Shown here: positions 6,846 through 12,985 of the stretch, one piece after another
Numbering within the stretch: the first letter of the stretch is position 1
How the letters are laid out: every line of letters begins with the position of its first letter
NCBI GenBank assembly: GCA_964501105.1
Contig: CAZCRG010000041.1
Span: 1-14,412 of the forward strand
Length of the DNA stretch: 14,412 bases
DNA from: BMS3B sp964501105
GTDB lineage: Archaea; Hydrothermarchaeota; Hydrothermarchaeia; Hydrothermarchaeales; BMS3B
Direction: 5' to 3'
The notes under the pieces: generated by a model
Told to the model about the DNA's origin: nothing
The model's input: the letters and a program-made list of their open reading frames with translations, nothing else
Databases searched by the model: none
Program-made: the position numbers and the translations under genes

Positions 6846-7261
6846 ATCCTCAAAACTATCAGATTTGTATTTCCATACGGTTTCTTCTCTATAATACCTC
6901 TCTGCTCAAATTTCGATACGATTCTGGAAATCTTCACTTTAGAAAGCCCTGTTAAGTATCTCAGCTCCGATTGCGTGATGTTCCTCTTATCAATTATAAC
7001 TTTGATAACCTTTCTCTCATCCTCTGGTAATATGCTTATTATTTTCTCAAGCTGCATTTTATCTATTTTCCACTGAAGAAGCAGGGCAATTGCTCCGCCT
7101 GTGGCAAGGGCAATCAATGCAATGCCGTAGAGGAGGGGTGCAAATAAATGCCCCATATTGGCAGCACAGTAGGCATTGGACAGGGCAAGAATCACACCGA
7201 GAGCAAATAACATGCCAAAGGCAATTATCAGTTTTCTGCTGGTTATCTCTACCCTGCTCAT
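6842..7261 (-). CDS. Membrane-anchored winged-helix regulator (DUF7343-like)
   Basis: The 139-residue protein has two membrane helices (about 11-29 and 39-63) and then a cytoplasmic winged helix (78-139) with LPEDERKVIKVIIDKRNITQ (78-97), recognition helix region LTGLSKVKISRIVSKFEQRG (103-122) and a wing ending NTNLIVLRI. This order matches archaeal membrane-associated wHTH proteins (COG2512/DUF7343 type). A longer frame begins at 7333, but ATG 7261 is preferred because a TATA element (7284-7294) lies about 28 bp upstream of it, giving a leaderless mRNA, and would otherwise be inside the gene. It is divergent from the ABC operon and shares a 125-bp control region with it, so it is the natural candidate regulator, possibly reporting membrane or envelope state. 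C32 could be a redox-responsive residue but nothing else supports that. Confidence 0.85.
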   Translation of the reverse strand: MSRVEITSRKLIIAFGMLFALGVILALSNAYCAANMGHLFAPLLYGIALIALATGGAIALLLQWKIDKMQLEKIISILPEDERKVIKVIIDKRNITQSELRYLTGLSKVKISRIVSKFEQRGIIEKKPYGNTNLIVLRI

Positions 7262-7283
7262 ATATTTACAATAATAACCATTC

Positions 7284-7294
7284 CACTTTAAAGT
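7284..7294. promoter_or_regulatory. TATA element of the winged-helix gene
   Basis: CACTTTAAAGT contains the self-complementary core ACTTTAAAGT, so it reads as a TATA-like element on both strands. On minus it is correctly spaced for the ATG at 7261. On plus it could serve the ABC operon, leaving a leader of about 70 nt that would contain the palindrome at 7311-7333. Confidence 0.5.
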
Positions 7295-7310
7295 TTCCTG
7301 TTTCGGCAGG

Positions 7311-7333
7311 GTGGTTTCAGATTTTGAAACCAC
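7311..7333. promoter_or_regulatory. Perfect 9-bp-arm palindrome, candidate operator
   Basis: GTGGTTTCA (7311-7319) and TGAAACCAC (7325-7333) flank GATTT. More GTTTC copies lie at 7293, 7300, 7344 and 7366, the one at 7341-7351 inside a small GCTG-TTT-CAGC dyad. The cluster fills the space between the divergent winged-helix gene and ABC operon and is probably where a regulator of both binds. Confidence 0.6.
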
Positions 7334-7386
7334 TTGTAAAGCTGTTTCAGCAAATCATTCCTACTGTTTCAACCTCAGCAACTCAC

Positions 7387-8685
7387 ATGAAAAACTGGAT
7401 GTTTGAGTATGCACTAAAAGAAATTTCCAGGAGAAAAAAGAGATATATTCTGAATGTAATGCTCGTCGCACTGGTAGTGGTAATGCTGATTACACTGAAC
7501 TCCCTTAGCATTGCCTACAGTGAAGCCTCAAGGCTGCCCTTTGAGAAAATCCACAGTAGCATTATTATTCAGAGAAATGGAAACGTGCCTGAGAATACCT
7601 CTGGTGTGGTTACATCCTGCTCCCTTGCACCCATCAGACATAATGTGGTGGAGCAGATACGAAATATTGAAGGAGTTAAAGACATCTCCTACGGCTTATT
7701 CCTGTGGGTATTTGATAAAGAGCATTTCAAGAGAGTCTTGGGAGTAAACTGGAATGATTCCCTGGGAGCGAAGATTAAAGCAGGCATTGTTGATGGTTCA
7801 CCGCCAGACACAGGCGGAGAGGTGCTAATTGAGAGAACCTATGCGGAGAGGTACAATATAACCACAGGGCAGAAAATTGCTATTTCCGGAAAAAATTTTA
7901 CAGTTTCTGGTATATTTAAAAATCCTGGAAATATTGTGGCTTCTGATATTGTTATGAGTTTGAAGTCTGCACAAAATCTGGCTTATAACTCAGTAAATCT
8001 TCAGAAAACTGAAAAATTCATGCCAGATGACATAAACATAATATTTGTACAGGTTGAACAGAGAAAAATAAGGGAAGTACAGAGTAAACTGGAGAATATT
8101 CTCAATCGCAACAATTTAAATGGTGGAAAAACACCCACTGGCAAAACCATAGGCAAATATACCATTTACACTCCGGAGTCCTTTGAAAATCAGATAGAAT
8201 CTCTTTTTGTGCTCTCTGATAGACTGATGCTACTTATATCTCTCATAACAATAGCAGGCGCCTGTGTAATAATCGTAAAAAACATGAGTCATGCTGTAAT
8301 GCAGAGAAAAAGAGAATTCGGGATAATGAAGAGCGTGGGCTTCACAGGTAAAGATATTCAGAAAGAAATTGCTGTAGAGACGGCAATTCAGGCACTTGCA
8401 GGGTATTTCCTGGGGGTTATGCTCTCTCTGATATCAATAGCGCTGCTGTCGAGGACGGAGATATCGCTAACCATACCCTGGGAACTCAATCCCTATCCTC
8501 ACTTTCTAGCTTCAAATCCCTCTCTTGCAGCCACTGTGGAAACATATTTCCTGCCCATAAAATTCCAGCCATTCTACGGGCTGGTTTCCTTCCTTGTTAC
8601 TGTATTTATCGGCATTCTAACAACACTGCTCATAACAAATCAGATAAACAAACTCAAGCCAGCAGAGGTGCTAAGAAATGAGTGA
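7387..8685 (+). CDS. FtsX/MacB-type ABC transporter permease (first)
   Basis: The 432-residue protein follows the MacB/FtsX/LolC plan. One N-terminal helix (about 20-40) follows the basic stretch RRKKRY. A large extracytoplasmic MacB-core domain follows (41-275), then three C-terminal helices (about 279-297, 332-354, 396-417). The coupling segment MQRKREFGIMKSVGFTGKDI (305-324) and the C-terminus LKPAEVLRNE (423-432) are typical. These permeases do not usually move substrate across the membrane. They transmit force to extracytoplasmic lipids, peptides or enzymes. The frame is open from further upstream, but the N-terminal 99 residues read as non-coding and cross the control region, so ATG 7387 is chosen. 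There is no strong Shine-Dalgarno site. It overlaps the ATPase gene by 8 bp. Confidence 0.88.
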   Translation: MKNWMFEYALKEISRRKKRYILNVMLVALVVVMLITLNSLSIAYSEASRLPFEKIHSSIIIQRNGNVPENTSGVVTSCSLAPIRHNVVEQIRNIEGVKDISYGLFLWVFDKEHFKRVLGVNWNDSLGAKIKAGIVDGSPPDTGGEVLIERTYAERYNITTGQKIAISGKNFTVSGIFKNPGNIVASDIVMSLKSAQNLAYNSVNLQKTEKFMPDDINIIFVQVEQRKIREVQSKLENILNRNNLNGGKTPTGKTIGKYTIYTPESFENQIESLFVLSDRLMLLISLITIAGACVIIVKNMSHAVMQRKREFGIMKSVGFTGKDIQKEIAVETAIQALAGYFLGVMLSLISIALLSRTEISLTIPWELNPYPHFLASNPSLAATVETYFLPIKFQPFYGLVSFLVTVFIGILTTLLITNQINKLKPAEVLRNE

Positions 8686-9343
8686 TTTGATTGTAGTGGA
8701 GAATCTTTCAAAGACCTTCGGAAAGGTTGCAGCAGTAAAAAATGTGTCCTTCAAAATAAAGAAAAGAGAGTTTCTATCAATTCAGGGACCTTCAGGCTCC
8801 GGAAAGAGTACACTGTTAAATCTTCTGTCAGGTCTTGAGAGGGCTGATAGGGGCAGAATACTGTTTGGCAAAATAGACATAACGGGAATGGATGAAGATG
8901 AACTTGCTCTATTCAGAAGGCAAAACATTGGTATAGTATTCCAGTCCTTCAACCTCATACCAACTCTCAATGTTGTTGAGAACATAGCCTTTCCGCTTTT
9001 TCCCCTGAAAATAAGAAAAGATGAAATGATACGCAGGGCAGAGAAGCTTGCGAAGGAGGTGAGTCTGGCTCACAGGCTGATTCACTATCCCGGTGAGCTA
9101 TCCGGAGGTGAGCAGCAGCGCGTAGCCATTGCAAGGGCACTGATAAACAACCCGAAGGTTATTTTTGCAGATGAGCCCACTGGCAATCTCGACTCCAAAA
9201 CCGGGAGAGAGATAATTGAGCTTCTGAAAAGGCTGAACAGAGAAAAAGGAACCACCATAGTAATGGTAACCCACGACGATGCTCTGGCAAAGACCACTGA
9301 CTGGATTTTAAGAATGAAGGACGGGGTGATTGTGAATGAATAG
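8678..9343 (+). CDS. ABC transporter ATPase, LolD/MacB type
   Basis: The 221-residue ATPase has every expected motif: Walker A GPSGSGKST (37-45), Q-loop VFQSFNLIPTL (87-97), signature LSGGEQQRVAIARAL (141-155), Walker B VIFADEP (161-167), D-loop GNLDSKTG (169-176) and switch histidine VTHD (197-200). The FQSFNL Q-loop and the short, single-domain form are those of the LolD/MacB/FtsE group that pairs with FtsX-like permeases. It is cytoplasmic and is flanked by two such permease genes, so it probably drives a complex containing both. Its start lies inside the end of the first permease gene (8 bp) and its end overlaps the thioredoxin-fold gene (8 bp), indicating tight translational coupling. 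Confidence 0.95.
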   Translation: MSDLIVVENLSKTFGKVAAVKNVSFKIKKREFLSIQGPSGSGKSTLLNLLSGLERADRGRILFGKIDITGMDEDELALFRRQNIGIVFQSFNLIPTLNVVENIAFPLFPLKIRKDEMIRRAEKLAKEVSLAHRLIHYPGELSGGEQQRVAIARALINNPKVIFADEPTGNLDSKTGREIIELLKRLNREKGTTIVMVTHDDALAKTTDWILRMKDGVIVNE

Positions 9344-9839
9344 CAAACTTTCAGCTCTGATTCTGAGCCTGGTTCTATTTGTTTCTGTTGTATATGCCAT
9401 AAATTCAGATAAAAAGGTGGAAGTTGTTGTTGTGGGGATGATAAGCCATGGACCAATGCAGCCCACTGTCAACGCTATAAAAGAGGTAACCTCAAAATAC
9501 CCAGGGGTTACTGTTAAATGGCTCGACCTGGAAAGCCGGGAAGGGCAGAGATTTGCCAGAGAGCATGGGCTGACGGCTCATTTGACTGTGCTGATAAACG
9601 GCAAGTTCAAGTATAACGTCAATGGAAGAGAGGTAACCTTCCAGTGGTTTGAGGGGCAGCAGTGGACAAAAGAGGACCTGGATTATGTTATTCAAAGCCT
9701 GTTGAGGGGCGATAGTGAGGTATCTCCCGCCGATACCGTAGCCAAAGGTGGCGGTAATGTCGTGAATATAGCAGGGGTTTTGCTCGCAGTTGCAGGCATT
9801 GTCGCATTACTTCTCCTTAAAAAATCCAGCAGGCGATAA
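9336..9839 (+). CDS. Membrane-tethered thioredoxin-fold protein without catalytic cysteines
   Basis: The 167-residue protein has a signal peptide or N-terminal helix (about 4-22), a soluble domain (27-122) and a C-terminal membrane helix (about 143-161) ending in KKSSRR. The soluble domain has the thioredoxin order: strand VEVVVVGMIS (28-37), helix 42-55, strand VTVKWLDLES (58-67), helix with REHGLTAHLTVLINGK (75-90), and helix WTKEDLDYVIQSLL (110-123). At the usual CxxC place is SHGPM (37-41), and the cis-proline position is TAHLT rather than a V/I-P-T turn, so it should not be a redox enzyme. There is no cysteine anywhere in the protein. It overlaps the ATPase gene by 8 bp and ends 1 nt before the second permease, so it is probably an extracytoplasmic subunit or substrate-binding partner of this ABC system. 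The fold call is by pattern only. Confidence 0.8.
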   Translation: MNSKLSALILSLVLFVSVVYAINSDKKVEVVVVGMISHGPMQPTVNAIKEVTSKYPGVTVKWLDLESREGQRFAREHGLTAHLTVLINGKFKYNVNGREVTFQWFEGQQWTKEDLDYVIQSLLRGDSEVSPADTVAKGGGNVVNIAGVLLAVAGIVALLLLKKSSRR

Positions 9840-9840
9840 T

Positions 9841-11016
9841 ATGTATTTTAAATATGTTTTTAAAGAGCTTTTCAGAAGAAAATCGAAAACTGCAACAGTA
9901 GTTCTGACAGTTGCTGCCATTACATCCATTCTCCTTCTATTCTCAGGAGTTCTGCAATCTTTTTACTCCGGTATATACCAGCCCTTTAGGGATATTGGCA
10001 CAGATATGATTTTGCAGAAATCCGATAACGCAACAGCATACACAGGCTCAAAACTCAGAATGCCCTTTGGAAAGGGGCTGTTCACTGAAGATGAGACAGA
10101 GGCACTGTCTGAAATAAAACATGTTGAGGACATGTCAAAATCTCTTGTTCTGTGGTATTTTGGAAAAAACGGGTTTATAACCGTGGGAGGAATAGGGCCG
10201 GGGAGTTTTACTGGAAGTAAGCTTGCAACACAGATTAAAAGAGGAAGATTTTTATCAGTCAGTGACCACAGAAAGGCTGTTGTTGAAAGCCACTTTGCGA
10301 ATTTCAACCATATTAGAGTGGGGGATAATATCTCAATAGGAGGAAATTCCTTCGAAGTTGTTGGCATTCTGAACGTTAGAGATAAAGCTCAGATATTTTC
10401 GTCAAATGTCTACATAACACTGAGTGATGCACAGGAAATCAGCGGGATAAAGGGCTGCAACCAGATATATCTGAAAATAGACGAATTATCCAGTGAGAAG
10501 CCTGTTAGAAAGGAGATTGAGCGGTTGAACAGCAGAATTATAATTATCTCAGGCAGCTCCCTGGCAGCTTCCCTCTCCAATGTCGCTGATATTTACACAA
10601 GATTCTACTATATGGGGAGCGGTGCTATGGTGCTGATAGTAGCCCTCATCCTGCTCAAAGTAAACACTGTAAATCTCATGGAGAGAAAGAGGGATATTGC
10701 CGTGATGAGGGCGGTGGGATGGACAAAGAGGGATATATCAAAGCAGATTATTTCAGAGCTCTTTCTTCAAACAATAATCGGCTTGCTTCTCGGGCTTGGT
10801 GTGAGTTTTTGCATTGTCAGGTTTGTAGGAGAGATAAATATTCAGACCTCCGGTCTGGGACTGAATAAAGCAACTCTTTCAGTTCCAATAGAAATACCTT
10901 TAAATTCAATACTGGTCAGTTTTGCCATGATTATTGTGGTATCCTTACTTGTATCTTTTTTGCTGGCAAATAGAATGTCAGAGATTAAGCCATCTGAGAA
11001 TCTAAGAGGGATATAA
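9841..11016 (+). CDS. FtsX/MacB-type ABC transporter permease (second)
   Basis: The 391-residue protein repeats the permease plan: basic N-terminus KELFRRKSK (8-16), first helix (about 17-37), extracytoplasmic domain (38-255), and three C-terminal helices (about 258-277, 307-327, 355-376). The coupling region is MERKRDIAVMRAVGWTKRDI (280-299) and the tail EIKPSENLRGI (381-391). It is shorter than the first permease by about 40 residues, chiefly in the outer domain, so the two probably form a heterodimer on the single ATPase. ATG 9841 begins 1 nt after the upstream stop. An alternative start 51 nt earlier would overlap the preceding gene and adds a non-family N-terminus. It ends convergently with a minus-strand gene, overlapping by 15 bp. 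Confidence 0.88.
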   Translation: MYFKYVFKELFRRKSKTATVVLTVAAITSILLLFSGVLQSFYSGIYQPFRDIGTDMILQKSDNATAYTGSKLRMPFGKGLFTEDETEALSEIKHVEDMSKSLVLWYFGKNGFITVGGIGPGSFTGSKLATQIKRGRFLSVSDHRKAVVESHFANFNHIRVGDNISIGGNSFEVVGILNVRDKAQIFSSNVYITLSDAQEISGIKGCNQIYLKIDELSSEKPVRKEIERLNSRIIIISGSSLAASLSNVADIYTRFYYMGSGAMVLIVALILLKVNTVNLMERKRDIAVMRAVGWTKRDISKQIISELFLQTIIGLLLGLGVSFCIVRFVGEINIQTSGLGLNKATLSVPIEIPLNSILVSFAMIIVVSLLVSFLLANRMSEIKPSENLRGI

Positions 11017-11265
11017 TTTTTGCAAGAATTTTCCTGCAAGCAGAATTAAGAATAAGCCTAAGGAAAATTCCGCCATTTTAATTCCAAGAAGCGCTGGCGA
11101 GGGTAATTCTGAAATACGCATCACAAGAGCACGGTACCAGGCGGGCGCATGCTCAAGCCCCCACAGCATATATCTCTTTCCAAAGATTACTGCAAGAAAG
11201 GCGTCCAGCATCACAAATAGCCCAACCAGCGCAGTGCTCAGCTCCACGATGCCGGTGGAGTTCAC
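11002..11265 (-). CDS. Small two-helix membrane protein, unknown
   Basis: I do not recognise this 87-residue protein. It has a hydrophobic segment near 8-27 and another near 61-80, with a polar, tryptophan-containing linker between them (WGLEHAPAWYRALVMRISEL, about 35-54) and a short basic tail. GTG 11265 is chosen because GGAGG at 11274-11278 precedes it by 8 nt; a frame extension to TTG 11307 would run over the TATA element at 11303-11318. The gene is convergent to the ABC operon with a 15-bp overlap of the ends. It is preceded by its own promoter, so it is probably transcribed alone. Confidence 0.7.
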   Translation of the reverse strand: MNSTGIVELSTALVGLFVMLDAFLAVIFGKRYMLWGLEHAPAWYRALVMRISELPSPALLGIKMAEFSLGLFLILLAGKFLQKLYPS

Positions 11266-11302
11266 CAGAATAACCTCCGACGTTAGATAGCTATTTGTAT
11301 AT

Positions 11303-11318
11303 AGCAATATAAAAATAT
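11303..11318 (-). promoter_or_regulatory. TATA element for the small membrane protein gene
   Basis: On minus the segment reads ATATTTTTATATTGC. A start about 26 bp downstream, near 11286, would leave a leader of about 20 nt containing the GGAGG site before GTG 11265. Confidence 0.5.
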
Positions 11319-11347
11319 GTTGCAGGTAGTGGAATTGCCGGAGTCAA

Positions 11348-11581
11348 CTACAATAATGGTAAAGGAGGCATAATCTCTTTGTTTGCACTCTCCAAGGTGT
11401 TCTCTGAGCTTGTTGACGATTGTATTTTCATCCACCTCTTTTTTCCAATTTCATAATCAAAGAGCAGTACTATCTTGTCATAACTCTCATATTTCCTGAG
11501 AATTATGTGCACTGCATCCCTACCCGTAACCTTCTCTAGCAGTGCTGTAAGGGAGTGGCACTCTCCTCCCAGCAGGATCAT
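11348..11581 (-). CDS. Small hypothetical protein, possibly truncated
   Basis: This 77-residue frame starts at ATG 11581 behind AGAGGT, 6 nt upstream. It reads MILLGGECHSLTALLEKVTG, then an amphipathic strand/helix pattern (KIVLLFDYEIGKKRWMKI) and a low-complexity polar tail. I recognise no family. The beginning is abrupt: just upstream another frame reads IPAYLKRYP and runs into this one at 11580-11590, so a longer gene may have been shifted here. It lies 49 bp downstream of the cassette that ends at 11631 and could be its last gene, or a remnant. Coding status rests on the Shine-Dalgarno site and on composition. Confidence 0.45.
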   Translation of the reverse strand: MILLGGECHSLTALLEKVTGRDAVHIILRKYESYDKIVLLFDYEIGKKRWMKIQSSTSSENTLESANKEIMPPLPLL

Positions 11582-11630
11582 GAGGATACCTCTTTAGATA
11601 TGCCGGAATCATGTCGAGGTATAGCTTACT

Positions 11631-12185
11631 TTACTTTTTCATCTCTGCAACAAACTCACTGAAGGGCATGTCCTTGACTTTTAGACCCACTGGCTCAGCT
11701 TCTCCGAGAACATTCCTGGAGTAAACCCTGCCGTTGATTATTTTAAACTCGCCCTGCCAGGAGCCTGTGGGAACATACCTCTTACCGTCTGTTCTCAGGA
11801 ATAGAATGTACTTCTCTCCTTTCTTCCAGAGGTCTGCACCATCTCTGTAGGCTTTTCCAGCTTTTGGTATATAGGTACCCGTATCTGAGATTATAATCTC
11901 CCTGCCGCACTTCCCCTTAAGCACTTTTTCCACTCTGAACTTTGTTTTGAAATAAACATTTATCTTTTCTGCTCTTTCATACCAGGGGTCTGTAACTACT
12001 GTTCCCACAACCACCACATCTGAAGCTTTATACAGTTGAAGCAGGGTAGTATAGTATTCTGCAAGTTCGCCATACCCCCACTCTGCTTTGTATACCTCTT
12101 TTATCTCTGGATATAGCGTATTAACAAAATATATTCCAAATAGCACCAATACAATACCAGACGCCAGAATATATGCTCTCCTCAT
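11631..12185 (-). CDS. Membrane-anchored extracytoplasmic protein, unknown (beta-rich)
   Basis: The 184-residue protein has an N-terminal signal anchor (about 5-22) and an outward domain. The recognisable pattern is ASDVVVVGTVVTDPW (54-68), FRVEKVLKGKCGREIIISDT (83-102), GEKYILFLRTDGKRYVPTG (123-141) and QGEFKIINGRVYS (144-156): a strand-rich arrangement often seen in secreted bacterial and archaeal proteins of unknown role, loosely like NTR/TIMP-type OB-fold domains. That resemblance is weak. The start at ATG 12185 has an excellent GGAGGTG (12192-12198) that overlaps the stop of the metalloprotease gene, so the two are coupled. If the fold hint holds it could be an inhibitor or partner of the adjacent metalloprotease, which is inference only. 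Confidence 0.75.
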   Translation of the reverse strand: MRRAYILASGIVLVLFGIYFVNTLYPEIKEVYKAEWGYGELAEYYTTLLQLYKASDVVVVGTVVTDPWYERAEKINVYFKTKFRVEKVLKGKCGREIIISDTGTYIPKAGKAYRDGADLWKKGEKYILFLRTDGKRYVPTGSWQGEFKIINGRVYSRNVLGEAEPVGLKVKDMPFSEFVAEMKK

Positions 12186-12188
12186 TTT

Positions 12189-12554
12189 CTACACCTCCAG
12201 ATATAGATTGTAGAGCCAATTAACACTGGCTATGTCCTCTGGTTGTGGAGTGTAAATGGCTTCTCTGTCTCTCTTTGTATCCATGAGCACATTTGCATTG
12301 TCGTTGTGGTCTAATCCGAGAGCGTGACCTATCTCATGACCTGCCACACTTCTCCTGAAGTTAGTGGACTTGTAAAATAACCTCGTCCAGTCCAATATCG
12401 CTGATAAAAAAGCATAATTAAGTTCACTATGGCTAAAGTCGTTTTCATAGCTCAGCGACGTATGATCCCGTTTTCCACCCAGAATGTTAAAGGCAGGCAC
12501 CGAAGTAGGCAAAATTCCTGCCAACAACACATAAGGTAAAAACAGACTTATCAA
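12189..12554 (-). CDS. Short matrixin/metzincin-type zinc metalloprotease
   Basis: The protein of 121 residues has a signal peptide (about 1-20) and the full metzincin zinc motif HEIGHALGLDH (73-83: H73, H77, H83 ligands, E74 catalytic). A Met-turn candidate M91 follows in NVLMDT (88-93), and the closing helix PQPEDIASVNWLYN (103-116) has the DI-x-x-V/I-x-x-LY pattern typical of matrixins. It should act outside the cell. Only about 50 residues separate the signal peptide from the zinc helix, against roughly 100 or more in ordinary matrixin catalytic domains, so the N-terminal beta-sheet is reduced or lost. The start is TTG 12554, 1 nt after the upstream gene, behind GGGGG at 12564-12568. It is coupled to the genes on either side. 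Active but minimal, or a truncated relic, are both possible. Confidence 0.8.
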   Translation of the reverse strand: MISLFLPYVLLAGILPTSVPAFNILGGKRDHTSLSYENDFSHSELNYAFLSAILDWTRLFYKSTNFRRSVAGHEIGHALGLDHNDNANVLMDTKRDREAIYTPQPEDIASVNWLYNLYLEV

Positions 12555-12555
12555 C

Positions 12556-12939
12556 TCATGGAACCCCCTTTTCTGCCTTAAACAATATTATGCCCCATAT
12601 AAAGCCCATTAACACTGTGCTGAAGACTATGCCATAGTAAGTTCGGTCAACACTTATGCTTAGCACTCCCATAAATTTTACAACTAAGTAGGGTATAACG
12701 AAAGTAAGCAGCAAAACAGATAGGGCTAAAATTCCAGCAAGTGTCAAATTCCTGACGAACAATTTAAAATATATCAACATGGCAAATACTGTAATAAAAT
12801 AATTTAAAACTATAGCCGAAGTATGTGAGAACAACGAATTTATAAAATACCCTGTGGTGCCAAAGACCAGCCAGCAAATTAATACTCCGAGGTAGCCAGC
12901 CAACAGGCTTGAGAAGATTTCTTTAATGTCCATAATCAT
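12556..12939 (-). CDS. Four-helix membrane protein, unknown
   Basis: This protein of about 127 residues is almost wholly hydrophobic, with four probable membrane helices (about 8-28, 40-58, 66-86, 100-120) and a short basic C-terminus (FKAEKGVP). I recognise no family. Possible starts are GTG 12948, ATG 12939 and ATG 12933. ATG 12939 fits a leaderless or near-leaderless transcript from the TATA-like element at about 12958-12970. It sits between the secreted 330-residue protein and the metalloprotease, with 1 nt to the latter. In such a cassette a small polytopic protein may protect the membrane, anchor the protease or help export, but the sequence does not decide. Confidence 0.72.
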   Translation of the reverse strand: MIMDIKEIFSSLLAGYLGVLICWLVFGTTGYFINSLFSHTSAIVLNYFITVFAMLIYFKLFVRNLTLAGILALSVLLLTFVIPYLVVKFMGVLSISVDRTYYGIVFSTVLMGFIWGIILFKAEKGVP

Positions 12940-12948
12940 AATACCCAC

Positions 12949-12985
12949 TAATTAAATAAAAATTTAAAAAGGATTTATTTATCAC
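12949..12985 (-). promoter_or_regulatory. T-rich terminator and TATA-like element between cassette genes
   Basis: On minus the stretch reads as a run of T-tracts (CCTTTTTAAATTTTTATTT) right after the stop of the 330-residue gene. Archaeal transcription often ends in such tracts. It also contains TTTAAATTTTTA in place for a promoter of the four-helix gene, so the secreted protein may be made from its own mRNA in excess over the genes behind it. Confidence 0.45.

Noticed and set aside
7262..7333. Longer N-terminus for the winged-helix protein
   Set aside because: It would place the TATA element and the large palindrome inside the coding region.
7090..7386. N-terminal extension of the first ABC permease
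   Set aside because: It crosses the divergent winged-helix gene and the shared control region, reads as low-quality non-family sequence, and the permease N-terminus fits ATG 7387.
9336..9839. Thiol-disulfide oxidoreductase
   Set aside because: The protein contains no cysteine, so the thioredoxin-like pattern cannot be catalytic.
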